A stretch of 57,953 nt of DNA from Angelakisella sp. (GTDB lineage: Bacteria > Bacillota > Clostridia > Oscillospirales > Ruminococcaceae): assembly GCA_022794295.1 (NCBI GenBank), contig JAAWEO010000002.1:1-57953 (forward strand), read 5' to 3'. The notes below the pieces were generated by a model. The model was given only the letters and a program-made list of their open reading frames with translations, had not been told where the DNA came from and did not search any database. Positions 10,564 through 20,823 of the stretch are shown here, piece after piece. The position numbers and the translations under genes were made by a program. Position 1 is the stretch's first letter; every line of letters starts with the position of its first letter.

Positions 10564-11262
10564 ATGCTGGAAATACTGAAACAGCAGGTACTGGAGGCCA
10601 ACCTCCTCCTGCCGAAGCACGGTCTGGTCACATTTACCTGGGGGAACGTCTCGGGCATCGACCGGGCGCGGGGCCTGATGGTCATCAAGCCCTCCGGGGT
10701 GGAGTACGACGCCATGACCGCCGACGACATGGTGGTGGTGGACCTGGAGACCGGGGAGCGGGCGGAGGGGAAGTGGAAGCCCTCCTCCGACACCGACACC
10801 CACCTGGCCCTCTACCGGGCCTTCCCCGCCCTGGGGGGCATCGTCCACACCCACAGCCGCTGGGCCACCAGCTTCGCCCAGGCGGGGCGGGGTATCCCGG
10901 CCATGGGTACCACCCAGGGGGACTACTTCTATGGGGAGATCCCCTGCACCCGGCAGATGACCCCCGCCGAGATCGCCGGCAGCTACGAGCTGGAGACGGG
11001 GAATGTCATCATCGAGACCTTCCGCCAACGGGGCATCGACCCGGCCCAGGTCCCTGCGGTGCTGGTCCACAGCCACGGGCCCTTCGCCTGGGGCACCGAC
11101 CCCATGAACGCCGTCCACAACGCGGTGGTGCTGGAGGAGGTGGCCTTTATGGACTTCCATGCCCTGATGCTGGAGCCGGGCAAGGGCCCCATGCAGCAGG
11201 AGCTTCTGGATAAGCACTACCTAAGAAAGCACGGCCCCGGGGCCTACTATGGACAGGGCTGA
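10564..11262 (+). CDS. araD: L-ribulose-5-phosphate 4-epimerase
   Basis: [57 protein letters not shown] before the ATG. Confidence 0.95.
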   Translation: MLEILKQQVLEANLLLPKHGLVTFTWGNVSGIDRARGLMVIKPSGVEYDAMTADDMVVVDLETGERAEGKWKPSSDTDTHLALYRAFPALGGIVHTHSRWATSFAQAGRGIPAMGTTQGDYFYGEIPCTRQMTPAEIAGSYELETGNVIIETFRQRGIDPAQVPAVLVHSHGPFAWGTDPMNAVHNAVVLEEVAFMDFHALMLEPGKGPMQQELLDKHYLRKHGPGAYYGQG

Positions 11263-11275
11263 GGAGGCAGAAAGA

Positions 11276-12289
11276 ATGACCGGAAAACTCTTTGGTAAAA
11301 TGCCTGACAGCACCTTGGTGGAGGAATACACCCTCCGGGACGGGGACCTGTCCTGCAGCATCATCACCTACGGCGGGGCACTGCGCTCTCTCCTTGTTCC
11401 CGACCGGGAGGGGAAGCCGGTGGACATCCTTTTGGGCTTCGATACCCTTGAAGATTATCGGGGGCAGGATAAGTATATCGGGGCCCTGATTGGACGATAC
11501 GCCAACCGCATCGGCGGCAGCCGCTTTATCCTGGGGGGACAGGAGTACCGCCTGGCGGCCAACGAAAGCCCCAATCACCTCCATGGCGGCATGACAGGCT
11601 TTGACAAGCAGGTTTGGACGGTGAAGGCCGCCTCGGACAGCGCCCTGACGCTGGCGCTGCAAAGCCCCGATGGCCAGGAGGGCTACCCGGGAAACCTGGA
11701 GGTTGCCGTAACCTATACCCTCCAAGACAGTGCCCTGTCCATTGATTACCAGGCCGTCAGCGACAGGAGCACCCTCTGCAATCTTACCAACCACGCCTAC
11801 TGGAACCTTTCGGGGCATAACAGCGGAGACATCAAGGAACAGCAGTTCCGGCTGCCCAACAGCCGCTACACGCCGGTGGATGCCGGAGCCATCCCCACCG
11901 GGGCTATCGACCCGGTGGAGGGGACCCCTATGGACCTGCGGCAGCTCCGGCCGCTGGGGGAGCGGGAGTATGACCACAACTGGGCTATCGACAACTGGGA
12001 CGGGACGCTGCGCCTCGCCGCGCAGGCTTTCTCCCCCGGCACTGGCATCGATATGGAGGTACTGACCACTCTGCCGGGCATCCAGTTCTACACCGGCAAT
12101 TTCCTGGATGGCTGTCCCAAGGGCAAGGGCGGGGCGGTCTATCCCCGCCACGGGGCCTTTTGCCTGGAGACACAGTATTATCCAAACTCGCCGAACCTCC
12201 CGGATTTCCCCAGTGCAGCGCTGCCCGCTGGGGAGGTCTGGCGGAGCAAAACCGTATATCGTTTTGGAAAGAAGGACCATTATGACTGA
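11276..12289 (+). CDS. aldose 1-epimerase (galactose mutarotase family)
   Basis: GRYANRIGGSRF, NHLHGGMTGFDKQVW, LTNHAYWNLSG. Confidence 0.93.
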   Translation: MTGKLFGKMPDSTLVEEYTLRDGDLSCSIITYGGALRSLLVPDREGKPVDILLGFDTLEDYRGQDKYIGALIGRYANRIGGSRFILGGQEYRLAANESPNHLHGGMTGFDKQVWTVKAASDSALTLALQSPDGQEGYPGNLEVAVTYTLQDSALSIDYQAVSDRSTLCNLTNHAYWNLSGHNSGDIKEQQFRLPNSRYTPVDAGAIPTGAIDPVEGTPMDLRQLRPLGEREYDHNWAIDNWDGTLRLAAQAFSPGTGIDMEVLTTLPGIQFYTGNFLDGCPKGKGGAVYPRHGAFCLETQYYPNSPNLPDFPSAALPAGEVWRSKTVYRFGKKDHYD

Positions 12290-13127
12290 TTCGGAAAGAA
12301 AATTCCTTATGGCTACGGCCTGTAAGGTGCGGCTGGGGATTCTTCAGGGGACTCATGGGGCCAAGTCCGGCCACCCCGGCGGCAGCCTTTCGGCGGCGGA
12401 GCTGTTCACCTACCTGTATTTCAAGGAGCTGCGGATCGACCCTAAGAATCCAAAATGGGAGGACCGGGACCGTTTCGTTCTCTCCAAGGGGCACACCGCG
12501 CCGGGACTCTATGCAGCCCTTGCTTACCGGGGTTTCTTCCCGGAAGAAAGGCTCTCCACGCTACGGCATCTTGACAGCGAACTCCAGGGACATCCCAACA
12601 TGAACACGGTTCCGGGGGTGGATATGTCCACCGGCTCCCTGGGACAGGGGATTTCCGCCGCGGCGGGGATGGCTCTGGCGGCCAAGCGGATGGGGAAGAA
12701 CTGCCGGATCTATGCCTTGCTGGGTGACGGAGAGATCCAGGAGGGCCAGGTATGGGAGGCAATGATGTTCGCCCATCACTATCACTTGGATAACCTCTGC
12801 ACCGTCATTGATAACAACGGCCTTCAGATTGACGGACCGGTGGACCAGGTGATGAGCCCCTATCCCATCGGGGATAAGTTCCGGGCCTTCGGCTGGGAGG
12901 TGGCGGAGATCGACGGCCACGACTTTGACCAGCTGAAGGCGGCCTTTGCTAAGGCCCGGGCTACCAAAGGGGTCCCTACCGGCATCGTGATGAAAACCAT
13001 CAAAGGGAAGGGCGTCAGCTTTATGGAAAACCAAGCGGGATGGCACGGCAAGGCCCCTAATGACCAGGAGTATGAAGCCGCAGTTGCGGAAATAAAGGCC
13101 TGTCTGGCAGAAGTGGAGGCGAGGTAA
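12282..13127 (+). CDS. transketolase N-terminal (TPP-binding) subunit
   Basis: GHPGGSLSAAELFTYLYF, LSKGHTAPGLYAAL, GDGEIQEGQVWEA. Confidence 0.95.
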   Translation: MTDSERKFLMATACKVRLGILQGTHGAKSGHPGGSLSAAELFTYLYFKELRIDPKNPKWEDRDRFVLSKGHTAPGLYAALAYRGFFPEERLSTLRHLDSELQGHPNMNTVPGVDMSTGSLGQGISAAAGMALAAKRMGKNCRIYALLGDGEIQEGQVWEAMMFAHHYHLDNLCTVIDNNGLQIDGPVDQVMSPYPIGDKFRAFGWEVAEIDGHDFDQLKAAFAKARATKGVPTGIVMKTIKGKGVSFMENQAGWHGKAPNDQEYEAAVAEIKACLAEVEAR

Positions 13128-13128
13128 G

Positions 13129-14064
13129 ATGGCGGATATGAAAAAAACCGCAACCCGGGACAGCTATGGTGCGGCCCTTGCTGAACTGGGGGCAGAACAT
13201 GAGGACCTAATCGTCTTTGACGCCGACCTGGCCGGAGCCACCAAGACCGGTGTTTTCCGCAAGGCCTTTCCCGACCGGCACTTCGACTGCGGTATCGCCG
13301 AAGGAAACATGATGGCGGTGGCTGCCGGGGCGGCGGCCATGGGGCTGGTGCCCTTCGCCTCCTCCTTCGCCATGTTCGCCGCAGGGCGGGCCTTTGAGCA
13401 GATCCGCAACTCCATCGGCTATCCCCGTCTCAATGTCAAGATCGGGGCCACCCACGGCGGCATTTCGGTAGGGGAGGACGGAGCTTCCCACCAATGCTGT
13501 GAGGATTTCGCCCTGATGCGCTCCATCCCGGGGATGGTGGTGCTGTGTCCCTCCGATGATGTGGAGGCAAAGGCGGCGGTGAAGGCGGCCTACGAGTATC
13601 AGGGACCGGTCTACCTCCGCTTCGGTCGCCTGCCCGTTCCGGTGTTCCACAAGGAGGAGGACTTTCGGTTCCGGATCGGCAAGGGGGAAGTGCTGCTGGA
13701 GGGCAGCGATATTGCCATCATCGCCACCGGACTGATGGCATGGGAAGCGCTGGAGGCAGGAAGGCAGCTTCATCAGCAGGGAATTTCCGCCCGGGTCATC
13801 AACCTGTGCACCATTAAGCCCCTGGATGAGGAGCTGATTTTGAGCGCTGCCAGGGAATGCGGAAAGGTCATCACCTGTGAAGAGCATTCTGTCATCGGCG
13901 GCCTGGGAGAGGCGGTAAGCTCCCTTCTCAGCGAACAGTGCCCAGTTCCGGTTCGCCGCATCGGGGTCAACGACCAATTTGGACATTCCGGCCCCGCCCA
14001 GGAGCTGCTGCGGCAGTTTGGGCTTTCGGCAGAGCACATTATTGAGGTGGCAAGGAGCTTTTGA
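13129..14064 (+). CDS. transketolase C-terminal subunit
   Basis: GIAEGNMMAVAAGAAAMG, THGGISVGEDGASHQ, GHSGPAQELL. Confidence 0.95.
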   Translation: MADMKKTATRDSYGAALAELGAEHEDLIVFDADLAGATKTGVFRKAFPDRHFDCGIAEGNMMAVAAGAAAMGLVPFASSFAMFAAGRAFEQIRNSIGYPRLNVKIGATHGGISVGEDGASHQCCEDFALMRSIPGMVVLCPSDDVEAKAAVKAAYEYQGPVYLRFGRLPVPVFHKEEDFRFRIGKGEVLLEGSDIAIIATGLMAWEALEAGRQLHQQGISARVINLCTIKPLDEELILSAARECGKVITCEEHSVIGGLGEAVSSLLSEQCPVPVRRIGVNDQFGHSGPAQELLRQFGLSAEHIIEVARSF

Positions 14065-14224
14065 GGGAACGCAGCGCCAAGCGAACAGCTGCACCGTTCT
14101 AAAAATCCGTAAAAGCCAGGAATTGCTCTCCGCAAAGGCAAATCTGCGCCCTCATCAATAAAGGAAAGAATATCACAGAAAGACTTTGCATTGTTCTTTT
14201 TGCATGACCGGGTTTTACCCTATC

Positions 14225-14260
14225 GCCTCCCTGTAGCTTTGCTACAGGGAGGCTGTTTTC
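14225..14260 (+). terminator. rho-independent terminator of the arabinose/transketolase operon
   Basis: Perfect 13-bp stem GCCTCCCTGTAGC-ttt-GCTACAGGGAGGC followed by TGTTTTC. Confidence 0.85.
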
Positions 14261-14464
14261 ATTTTATGTTGAAATTTCCACAGATAAAGCAGTGGGAGCT
14301 TTAAGTCGGCTTTCTTGTGAGAAACAAAAACAAGTGCTTAGTATATAATAGCCGCCAACATCGAAAAGGTTTTGTTATACACGCTCCAGTTGAAATTAAT
14401 TTTATTTAGGAGAAAAATAGAGCCGCAGCAAATGCAAGAGCTGATACAGAAGTAATAAACAATC

Positions 14465-14626
14465 ATGGATGAACGTCATAAGATTTTCTTGAGTTTGGCT
14501 GAAAAGCAGGGAGTTATTATCTATAAAGATGCGGAAGCAAAATGGAAGGTGTCACAGGCCGCTGCTATTTTAAGCCTTCGGGATATGGTCAAACAGGGTA
14601 TGCTGCTCAAAGAAAAAGTGCAGTAA
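14465..14626 (+). CDS. 53-aa winged-helix-like small protein or gene remnant
   Basis: MDERHKIFLSLAEKQGVIIYKDAEAKWKVSQAAAILSLRDMVKQGMLLKEKVQ resembles the C-terminal wHTH of Fic/AlbA-type proteins. In an AT-rich intergenic region and not on the ORF track. Confidence 0.35.
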   Translation: MDERHKIFLSLAEKQGVIIYKDAEAKWKVSQAAAILSLRDMVKQGMLLKEKVQ

Positions 14627-14998
14627 GAAGCAGAAATATCGTATTGCGGGGTGATATTTTATGAGCCGTGCAGGGTGACCACCAAATGACCACCAGCGAG
14701 CTCAAAAATCCAGATAATTGGGATAATAGCGCTATATATTGGCCTTGTATATTATCAAGTACCACGATATATAGTACAAGCCACCATCACCCCATCGAGT
14801 GGGAGTGAGTTTCCAGTCTCTGTCGATTGGCTTTTTAAGCGATTCTACAAACTTCCAATCCCTCTTTTGATAACCATTTGATAATACCTCCGTGAGGATA
14901 AAACATTCTCCCGCACAGGTGGCAGCCGGGCCCGGAGTGATTTCCTCTGGCAACACGCTGGCAACAAGTCCATATTAGGAAGCCCACCAATAAAACAG

Positions 14999-15041
14999 AA
15001 AAAGTGCCGGGGTGCGGTGACAGCACTCCGGCACTTTTCTG
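14999..15041 (-). terminator. terminator of the XRE-cupin regulator gene
   Basis: AAAAGTGCCGGGGTGC / GCACTCCGGCACTTTT stem-loop just downstream of the minus-strand CDS. Confidence 0.7.
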
Positions 15042-15057
15042 TAGTGTAGGATGTCCA

Positions 15058-15669
15058 CTAAAAAGATGGCGGTGTAATAGCGAAAATGACCTGGGTGGTG
15101 ATTCCGGTGCGATTATGCCAGGCGTGGCGGGAGCCCGCCGGGATGCGGACACTGTCCCCGGGAGTCATGGTCAGGGTGTGCCCCTCCAGCTCCAGCTCCA
15201 CCGATTCCCCGGAAAGCATGTAAGCCACCTCCTCGCCGGCATGGCTGCCAATATCTCGAAAGGAGCTGAGGTACGGGGGGATGACCATAATACAAAACTC
15301 GATGTCGCCCTTGGTATCAGGGGTCAGCAGCTCGTACTGGACCTCCGGCTCGTTTTTGGAGCCGATGGTTCGCCGCTCCTCCGGATGGACCACCAGGCTT
15401 TCCATGGGCCGCTCCTGAAAAAAGGTGTACAGCGGTACCTCCAGTACCTGGGCGATGGCCCTCAGCGTGTTAATGGAGGGGTTCGCCTGCTTATTTTCAA
15501 TCTGACTGAGCATGGAGGGGGTGATGCCTGCCAGGGTAGCCACCTTCCGGATGGACAGCCCTTTCTCCCCCCGAATGCTTTGTATCATTTTCCCCAGATT
15601 CAATTCCTCCAAAATAACGCCCTCCAAATACAGCCCCGGCTTCGCCGCCGTAAAAAAGGGCTGCTTCAT
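15058..15669 (-). CDS. XRE-family transcriptional regulator with C-terminal cupin domain
   Basis: HTH IRGEKGLSIRKVATLAGITPSMLSQIENKQANPSINTLRAIA; cupin HAGEEVAYMLSGESVELELEG. Confidence 0.92.
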   Translation of the reverse strand: MKQPFFTAAKPGLYLEGVILEELNLGKMIQSIRGEKGLSIRKVATLAGITPSMLSQIENKQANPSINTLRAIAQVLEVPLYTFFQERPMESLVVHPEERRTIGSKNEPEVQYELLTPDTKGDIEFCIMVIPPYLSSFRDIGSHAGEEVAYMLSGESVELELEGHTLTMTPGDSVRIPAGSRHAWHNRTGITTQVIFAITPPSF

Positions 15670-15780
15670 TGTACTTTTCTGTATAAAAAGCCGCAGATCT
15701 CCTGTTTTTAAGCGATCCTATGAGCTGCAAAGCCTATTCATTATACCATAGGTTTAGAAAAAGGGAAAGCCTCTTTTGGC

Positions 15781-15816
15781 AAAAAAAGGCCCCGGGCAGC
15801 GAACACTGTCCGGGGC
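15781..15816 (-). terminator. terminator downstream of the D-serine ammonia-lyase gene
   Basis: Inverted repeat GCCCCGGGCAG / CTGTCCGGGGC followed on the minus strand by TTTTTTT. Confidence 0.7.
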
Positions 15817-15833
15817 ATCAAGGAAACAAATCT

Positions 15834-17204
15834 TTAGGCTTCGATCAGGGCCTTCCCCTTGGCATAGTAGCGGTCCATTTCGTCCGGGGGGACCATGCTG
15901 CCGCCGGTTGCCCAAACCAGCTGTGTGCTTTGGGACAGCTGGGCGGGGGCAATGCTGTTTTGGGCAAGGTAGCCGGAAAAGACAGGGGATTTAGCCAGCA
16001 GCACCGGGCCGTACATTCCGGCTAAGGCACTGGGTTCCAGCCGCAAGCCCTGGGTGTCGGTCAGCTGGGCAAGCATCCGGTACATCCGCTGGTCCTCCAG
16101 GCTGTAGCAGCCGCTGAGGAAGGGGGACAGAACCCGGCCCACAAAGCTGGAGGCCCTTCCAACCGCAAGGCCGTCGGCGATCGTCTTGTTGTCGATCCCC
16201 AGGTCCTGGACGCAGATCTCGCTGTTCAGGCCGGTAGCCAGCCCCAAAAGCATACAGCAGGAATGGGTCGGCTCAGCGAAAAAGCAGTGCGCAGCATCGC
16301 CAAACACCAGCTTGATCCCAAAAGCGACGCCGCCAGGGCCTCCGCCTACCCCGCAGGGGAGGTAGACAAAGAGGGGATGCTCCTTGTCCACAGCGACACC
16401 GGCCTCCTCCAGCTGTTTCTTCAGCCGGAGGGCGGCTACCGAGTAGCCTAAAAATAGGGTCTGGGAGTTCTCGTCATCCACAAAGTGACAGTAGGGGTTT
16501 CCCTCGGCCTCTTTCCGGCCCTGAGCAACGGCCACACTGTAATCGGAGGGGTACTCCATTACCGTAACGCCCTTGCTTCGGAGCAAATCCTTCTTCCACT
16601 GCCGGGCATCGGCGGACATATGGACAGTGACCTGGAACCCCAGCTTGGCGCTCATGATGCCAATGGACAACCCCAGGTTACCGGTGGAGCCCACAGCAAT
16701 GGAATACTTGGAGAACAATTCGTGGAAGGGAGGGGTATCAAAGACACGGTAGGGGTCGCCCTTCCGAAGAAGACCGTGCTCCAGGGCAATGTCCTCGGCA
16801 GTTTTCAGCACCTCGTAAATGCCGCCCCGGGCTTTAATCGAGCCGGAGATAGGCAGGTGGCTGTCCAGCTTCACCAAAAGGTTTCCGGGGATGGCGGTGC
16901 CTGCCTCCTCCTCCAGCAGCTTTTTCATGGCGGGGATAGCCTGCACCGGGGATTCCAGTATACCGCCGTAGGCCTGGGTCTCTGGGAAAACAGTCTGGAA
17001 GTAGTCGGCAAACCGCTCCAGCCGGTCACTGGCATCCTGGATATCCGCCATGGTCAGGGGACATCCGGCAAGGGCCGTGGCGGTGGGCTTTTTGGCCGGA
17101 TTGGCCCAGGTTACCTCCTTCAAGGCACCAATGTCCTCCAGAATGGGAAATTGCACAATCCATTCCGCCAATGTTCTTCCACAAATCTGCAAATTTAAAT
17201 CCAT
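15834..17204 (-). CDS. dsdA: D-serine ammonia-lyase (DsdA-like, PLP-dependent)
   Basis: [26 protein letters not shown] (PLP Lys region), [25 protein letters not shown]. Confidence 0.88.
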   Translation of the reverse strand: MDLNLQICGRTLAEWIVQFPILEDIGALKEVTWANPAKKPTATALAGCPLTMADIQDASDRLERFADYFQTVFPETQAYGGILESPVQAIPAMKKLLEEEAGTAIPGNLLVKLDSHLPISGSIKARGGIYEVLKTAEDIALEHGLLRKGDPYRVFDTPPFHELFSKYSIAVGSTGNLGLSIGIMSAKLGFQVTVHMSADARQWKKDLLRSKGVTVMEYPSDYSVAVAQGRKEAEGNPYCHFVDDENSQTLFLGYSVAALRLKKQLEEAGVAVDKEHPLFVYLPCGVGGGPGGVAFGIKLVFGDAAHCFFAEPTHSCCMLLGLATGLNSEICVQDLGIDNKTIADGLAVGRASSFVGRVLSPFLSGCYSLEDQRMYRMLAQLTDTQGLRLEPSALAGMYGPVLLAKSPVFSGYLAQNSIAPAQLSQSTQLVWATGGSMVPPDEMDRYYAKGKALIEA

Positions 17205-17252
17205 AGCAAAAGATCCTTTTTCTTCATTTTGGGATACAGATAGAGGGACTCT

Positions 17253-18605
17253 TTAGAACATCCCAGGCAGAACGCCGGAGAAGGCGTTGAGCACGGCAAG
17301 GATGACCATACCGATGATGCCGGAGAGGATGCAGGGGACGGTGGTGGTCATCAGGCAGTCCCTGGTGTTCAGACCGTTGTAGGTGGAGGGGAACCAGAAG
17401 GTGACATCGGTGGGGAAGGTGGCACTATGGGCGCCCAGGCAGACGGACAGACCGGCGATGATCGGGGAGAGGCCGGCGGCCACGCATACAGGCCCCGCAA
17501 TGGCGATAGAGGTAAGCATGGCGGCTGTGGCGGAACCAACAGCGGCACGGATGCAGAAGGCAAGCAGGAAGCCCAGGAGGATGACCGGCATATTGGTGGC
17601 AGACATGATCTCCACCAGGTCGGCGCTCATGGTGGTGGCACCCAGCATGGCGGCAAAGCACCCGCCGGCACCAACGATCAGCAGGATGTTGCCCACCCGG
17701 TTGGCGGATTCATCGATGAAGCCCATCACGGTCTTGCCGGGCATATATTTCCTCAGGGTAAAGCCGGTGACCAGCATGGCGATAAAGAGGGCAATGTTGG
17801 AGTTCCCGAAGAAGTTTACCACAGTGTAGACAGGGCCTTCCTTGACAAAGATGGAGAAGATAGAAGCGAAAACGATCAGGGCGATGGGGAAGATCACCAG
17901 CAGGAAGCTTTTCAGGGCAGAGGGCTTGCTGGGGTCAGGGGCCAGCAGGTCGTCGTCTGCAAGGATCTCCTGCATCCCATCGTGGATGGCCTTCTTCTCC
18001 TCGGCGGAGGCTACCAGGTTGGCGTACACCCAGCCAATGAGCAGGGAGGCGGGGAGGCAGACCACCAGGCCCCAAATGATGAACCAGCCGATATTGGCTC
18101 CGGCTTGGCCGGCAACAGCCAGAGGGCCGGGGGTGGGGGCGACACAGCTGTGGGTCAGCATCAGCCCGGTAAAAATGGCGATGACATAGGCCTTCATATG
18201 TTTTTTGCTGATTTTTTGCAGGGCGACCACCAGGGGGGCGGTCATGATGTAAGCGCAGCCGAAGTAGATGGGGATGGAGAGGATAAAGCCCACCAGGTTC
18301 AGGGCCAGCAGATCATTCTTTTTGCCAAAGAGGCGGACCATCCCCTTGGCTAACTCCTCGGTGGCGCCGGATTCGCCCAAAAAGTCGCCGAAGATACTGC
18401 CGAACACGATCAGCAAGCCGATGCTTGTCATCATGTTGCCAAAACCGGCAGGAAGTGTGCCAAGGACATCGTTCACCGGCATACCCACCATAAGGCCAAA
18501 GATAATGGCGGCAGTAAAGAGGCCGACCGAGGGGGTGACCTTAAACTTGATCAGGGCGATAAGAAGGATAACAAAGATAATCAAAAAAGCAATCAGCGGA
18601 GACAT
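17253..18605 (-). CDS. GntP-family permease (DsdX-like)
   Basis: 450-aa multi-pass protein, THSCVAPTPGPLAVAGQAGANIG, adjacent to dsdA. Confidence 0.88.
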   Translation of the reverse strand: MSPLIAFLIIFVILLIALIKFKVTPSVGLFTAAIIFGLMVGMPVNDVLGTLPAGFGNMMTSIGLLIVFGSIFGDFLGESGATEELAKGMVRLFGKKNDLLALNLVGFILSIPIYFGCAYIMTAPLVVALQKISKKHMKAYVIAIFTGLMLTHSCVAPTPGPLAVAGQAGANIGWFIIWGLVVCLPASLLIGWVYANLVASAEEKKAIHDGMQEILADDDLLAPDPSKPSALKSFLLVIFPIALIVFASIFSIFVKEGPVYTVVNFFGNSNIALFIAMLVTGFTLRKYMPGKTVMGFIDESANRVGNILLIVGAGGCFAAMLGATTMSADLVEIMSATNMPVILLGFLLAFCIRAAVGSATAAMLTSIAIAGPVCVAAGLSPIIAGLSVCLGAHSATFPTDVTFWFPSTYNGLNTRDCLMTTTVPCILSGIIGMVILAVLNAFSGVLPGMF

Positions 18606-18664
18606 TTTGTACCTCCCTTTCTGTATGGAAAATAGCAGCTGTGGGGAATCATCCCGGGACGGTT

Positions 18665-18700
18665 AGAGCCTATTCAGGATCTCCAAAGTATGCCGAAAGG
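18665..18700. repeat. single-end remnant of the dispersed GAGCCYATTC inverted-repeat family
   Basis: GAGCCTATTCAGGATCTCCAAAGTATGCCGAAAGGG matches the terminal sequence of the copies at 36541, 39255, 51517 and 56200. Confidence 0.75.
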
Positions 18701-18704
18701 GCTC

Positions 18705-20297
18705 TCAGCCATTGTGGCGGAGGATGCGCCCGGGACAGCGCCCGGTGAGCTTCTGGTCCTGCCAGACGATCTCGCCGCCTACGATAACGTAGTCAATGCC
18801 CTCGGTAATGCTGTTGGAGTTGGTGTAGGTGGCGGTGTCCCGGAGCCGGTCATAGTCAAAGAGCACCAGGTCGGCATCGTACCCCTCCCGGATCAGTCCC
18901 TTGCCCTTGATATGCAGGTAGTGGGCGGAAAGGCCGGTCATCTTATGTACCGCTTGCTCCAGGGTGAGGATGCCCTTCTCCTTAACAAAGTAGGTGATAA
19001 CATGGGGAGCGGTGGCGCAGGCACGGGGATGGCCTTTTTCCTTCCAGGTGCGGGTAAGGGCGTCGCTGCCCACAATGCAGTAGGGATCACGGATGATCTC
19101 GCAGACGTCTTCATCGCACATGCTGCTGTAAACGCCGCCAGTGGAGCAGTTGTTTTCCATGCACAGATCAAAGAATGCGGTCCAGACATCCTTGCCGGTG
19201 AGCTGGGCATATTCAGCGATGGAACGCCCCTCGGCCTCCGGTGTCTTGGCAGAGGAATAGACATAGACGCCATCCCAGCCTCCGGCATTCAGGTAGTAGT
19301 TGTCATAGGCGGTGGCGGGGTCCTCCATCTCCTTTTGCAGCTGTCTGCGGAAGGCGGGATCGGCCAGCTTGGCGGTCATGGAGGTAAAGCCCTCGGAGAA
19401 GTGCCAGGGGGGCATACAGGCGTTCAGGGTGGTCATGTTCCGGGTGTAGGGGTACTGGTCGCAGATAACGCTGATCCCTTCGTCGTTGGCCTCGTGGATC
19501 AGGCGGAGGGTCTCCTTCTGCTTGCCCCAGTTCTGCTTGCCCAGCATCTTGTGGTGGGAGATATCCACCCGGACACCAGCCTCCCGGCCCACCTTGATGG
19601 TCTCCTTGACAGCATCCACGATAAAGTTTGCCTCGTCCCGCATATGGCTTGCATAGATGCCGTTAAAGGGGGCAATGACCTTGGCCAGCTCGATGATCTC
19701 ATCCTCCTTGGCATAGCAGCTGGGGGTGTAGATCAGGCCGGTGGAAAAGCCTGCTGCTCCCGCTTCCATCGCCTCCCGGAGGATCCCCTTCATGGTGTCC
19801 AGCTCCTTGGGTTCGGCGGGGCGGTTTGCCATACCCATAACGGCAATGCGGAGGGTGCTGTGACCGATATAGGTTTTCACATTGGCAGTAAGGGGCTGCT
19901 TTTCGGCGTACTCCAGGAAGCGGCTGTAGCTCTTCCAGTTCTTCATATCCTCGGGGAAGAAGGTGGTCCCCATAGACAGCAGTGTCTGGACTGCGGCCAG
20001 GTTTTCCGGCATGACAGGGGACATGGAAAGGCCGCACTGTCCGGTCACCTCGGTAGTGACACCCTGGTTAGACTTAAACAGGTGGGCGTCCTCGGACCCA
20101 AGGATAAGGTCGCCGTGGGTGTGGGCGTCAATAAAGCCCGGGGACAGGCACCGCCCGGCAGCATCGATGGTCTGGGCAGCCTCCTCGGTGCCGGCCGCCA
20201 TTACCAGCTTGCCGTCCTTGATCCCTACACTGCCCTGGCAGGAGGGTTCTCCGCTGCCATCAATGATGCGCGCATTTTTAATCAGGATATCTAGCAT
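18705..20297 (-). CDS. N-acyl-D-amino-acid deacylase (D-aminoacylase, amidohydrolase superfamily)
   Basis: GFIDAHTHGDL, GQCGLSMSPV, ASHMRDEANFIVDAVKETIKVGREAGVRVDISHHK, GSDAL. Confidence 0.9.
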   Translation of the reverse strand: MLDILIKNARIIDGSGEPSCQGSVGIKDGKLVMAAGTEEAAQTIDAAGRCLSPGFIDAHTHGDLILGSEDAHLFKSNQGVTTEVTGQCGLSMSPVMPENLAAVQTLLSMGTTFFPEDMKNWKSYSRFLEYAEKQPLTANVKTYIGHSTLRIAVMGMANRPAEPKELDTMKGILREAMEAGAAGFSTGLIYTPSCYAKEDEIIELAKVIAPFNGIYASHMRDEANFIVDAVKETIKVGREAGVRVDISHHKMLGKQNWGKQKETLRLIHEANDEGISVICDQYPYTRNMTTLNACMPPWHFSEGFTSMTAKLADPAFRRQLQKEMEDPATAYDNYYLNAGGWDGVYVYSSAKTPEAEGRSIAEYAQLTGKDVWTAFFDLCMENNCSTGGVYSSMCDEDVCEIIRDPYCIVGSDALTRTWKEKGHPRACATAPHVITYFVKEKGILTLEQAVHKMTGLSAHYLHIKGKGLIREGYDADLVLFDYDRLRDTATYTNSNSITEGIDYVIVGGEIVWQDQKLTGRCPGRILRHNG

Positions 20298-20386
20298 AAT
20301 GTGTCATTCCCTTCTCTTAACCAATTACTGGACACCTTCCGGCTCTCCCCCCTGCAGTGAGGGTAAGCCTCAAACACACCCGGAAT

Positions 20387-20425
20387 GTTAATTATAATTA
20401 AACACTAAATCAGAGAAAATGTCAA
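20387..20425 (-). promoter_or_regulatory. promoter with palindromic AT-rich operator for the D-amino-acid operon
   Basis: On the minus strand: TTGACA, 17-bp spacer, TTTAAT. The -10 overlaps the near-palindrome GTTAATTATAATTAAAC. Confidence 0.55.
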
Positions 20426-20823
20426 CAGCCTGCAGAAAATAATTTAATTTATCAAAAAAATTATCCTATTTATACAAATACATGCGATGTTTTTCTACAA
20501 AAGTGTAAAACAGGAGTGGATGGTTTGCCGGGCTTTATAGACAAGGCTCTTTCTGGACGAAGCCCGCGGCAAGATGAAGCAGGGGCAGTGTGACGAGGTC
20601 ATGGAACACACCCTTCCTGTTCTGGAGGCTGGACACAAACTGGCCCTGACAGTGGGCAGCTGCCAGGAGGGGGAAAAGAGCTGCTCATGGAACAGCTCCA
20701 GCTGTACCCCGAGTAGGTTTGCTATTTCTATCAGGGCAAAAAAGACGGATTGAATGTCGTTTGTGAAAGTGGTATACTTTACCCATGTTAATTTTGCGAA
20801 ATCAAAAGTGGGGGGGAAATAAG

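Noticed and set aside
20495-20780. Coding remnant (readable as ...DEVMEHTLPVLEAGHKLALTVGSCQEGEK...) upstream of the DUF1349 gene
   Set aside because: No start, frame breaks and no recognisable family; too weak to call.
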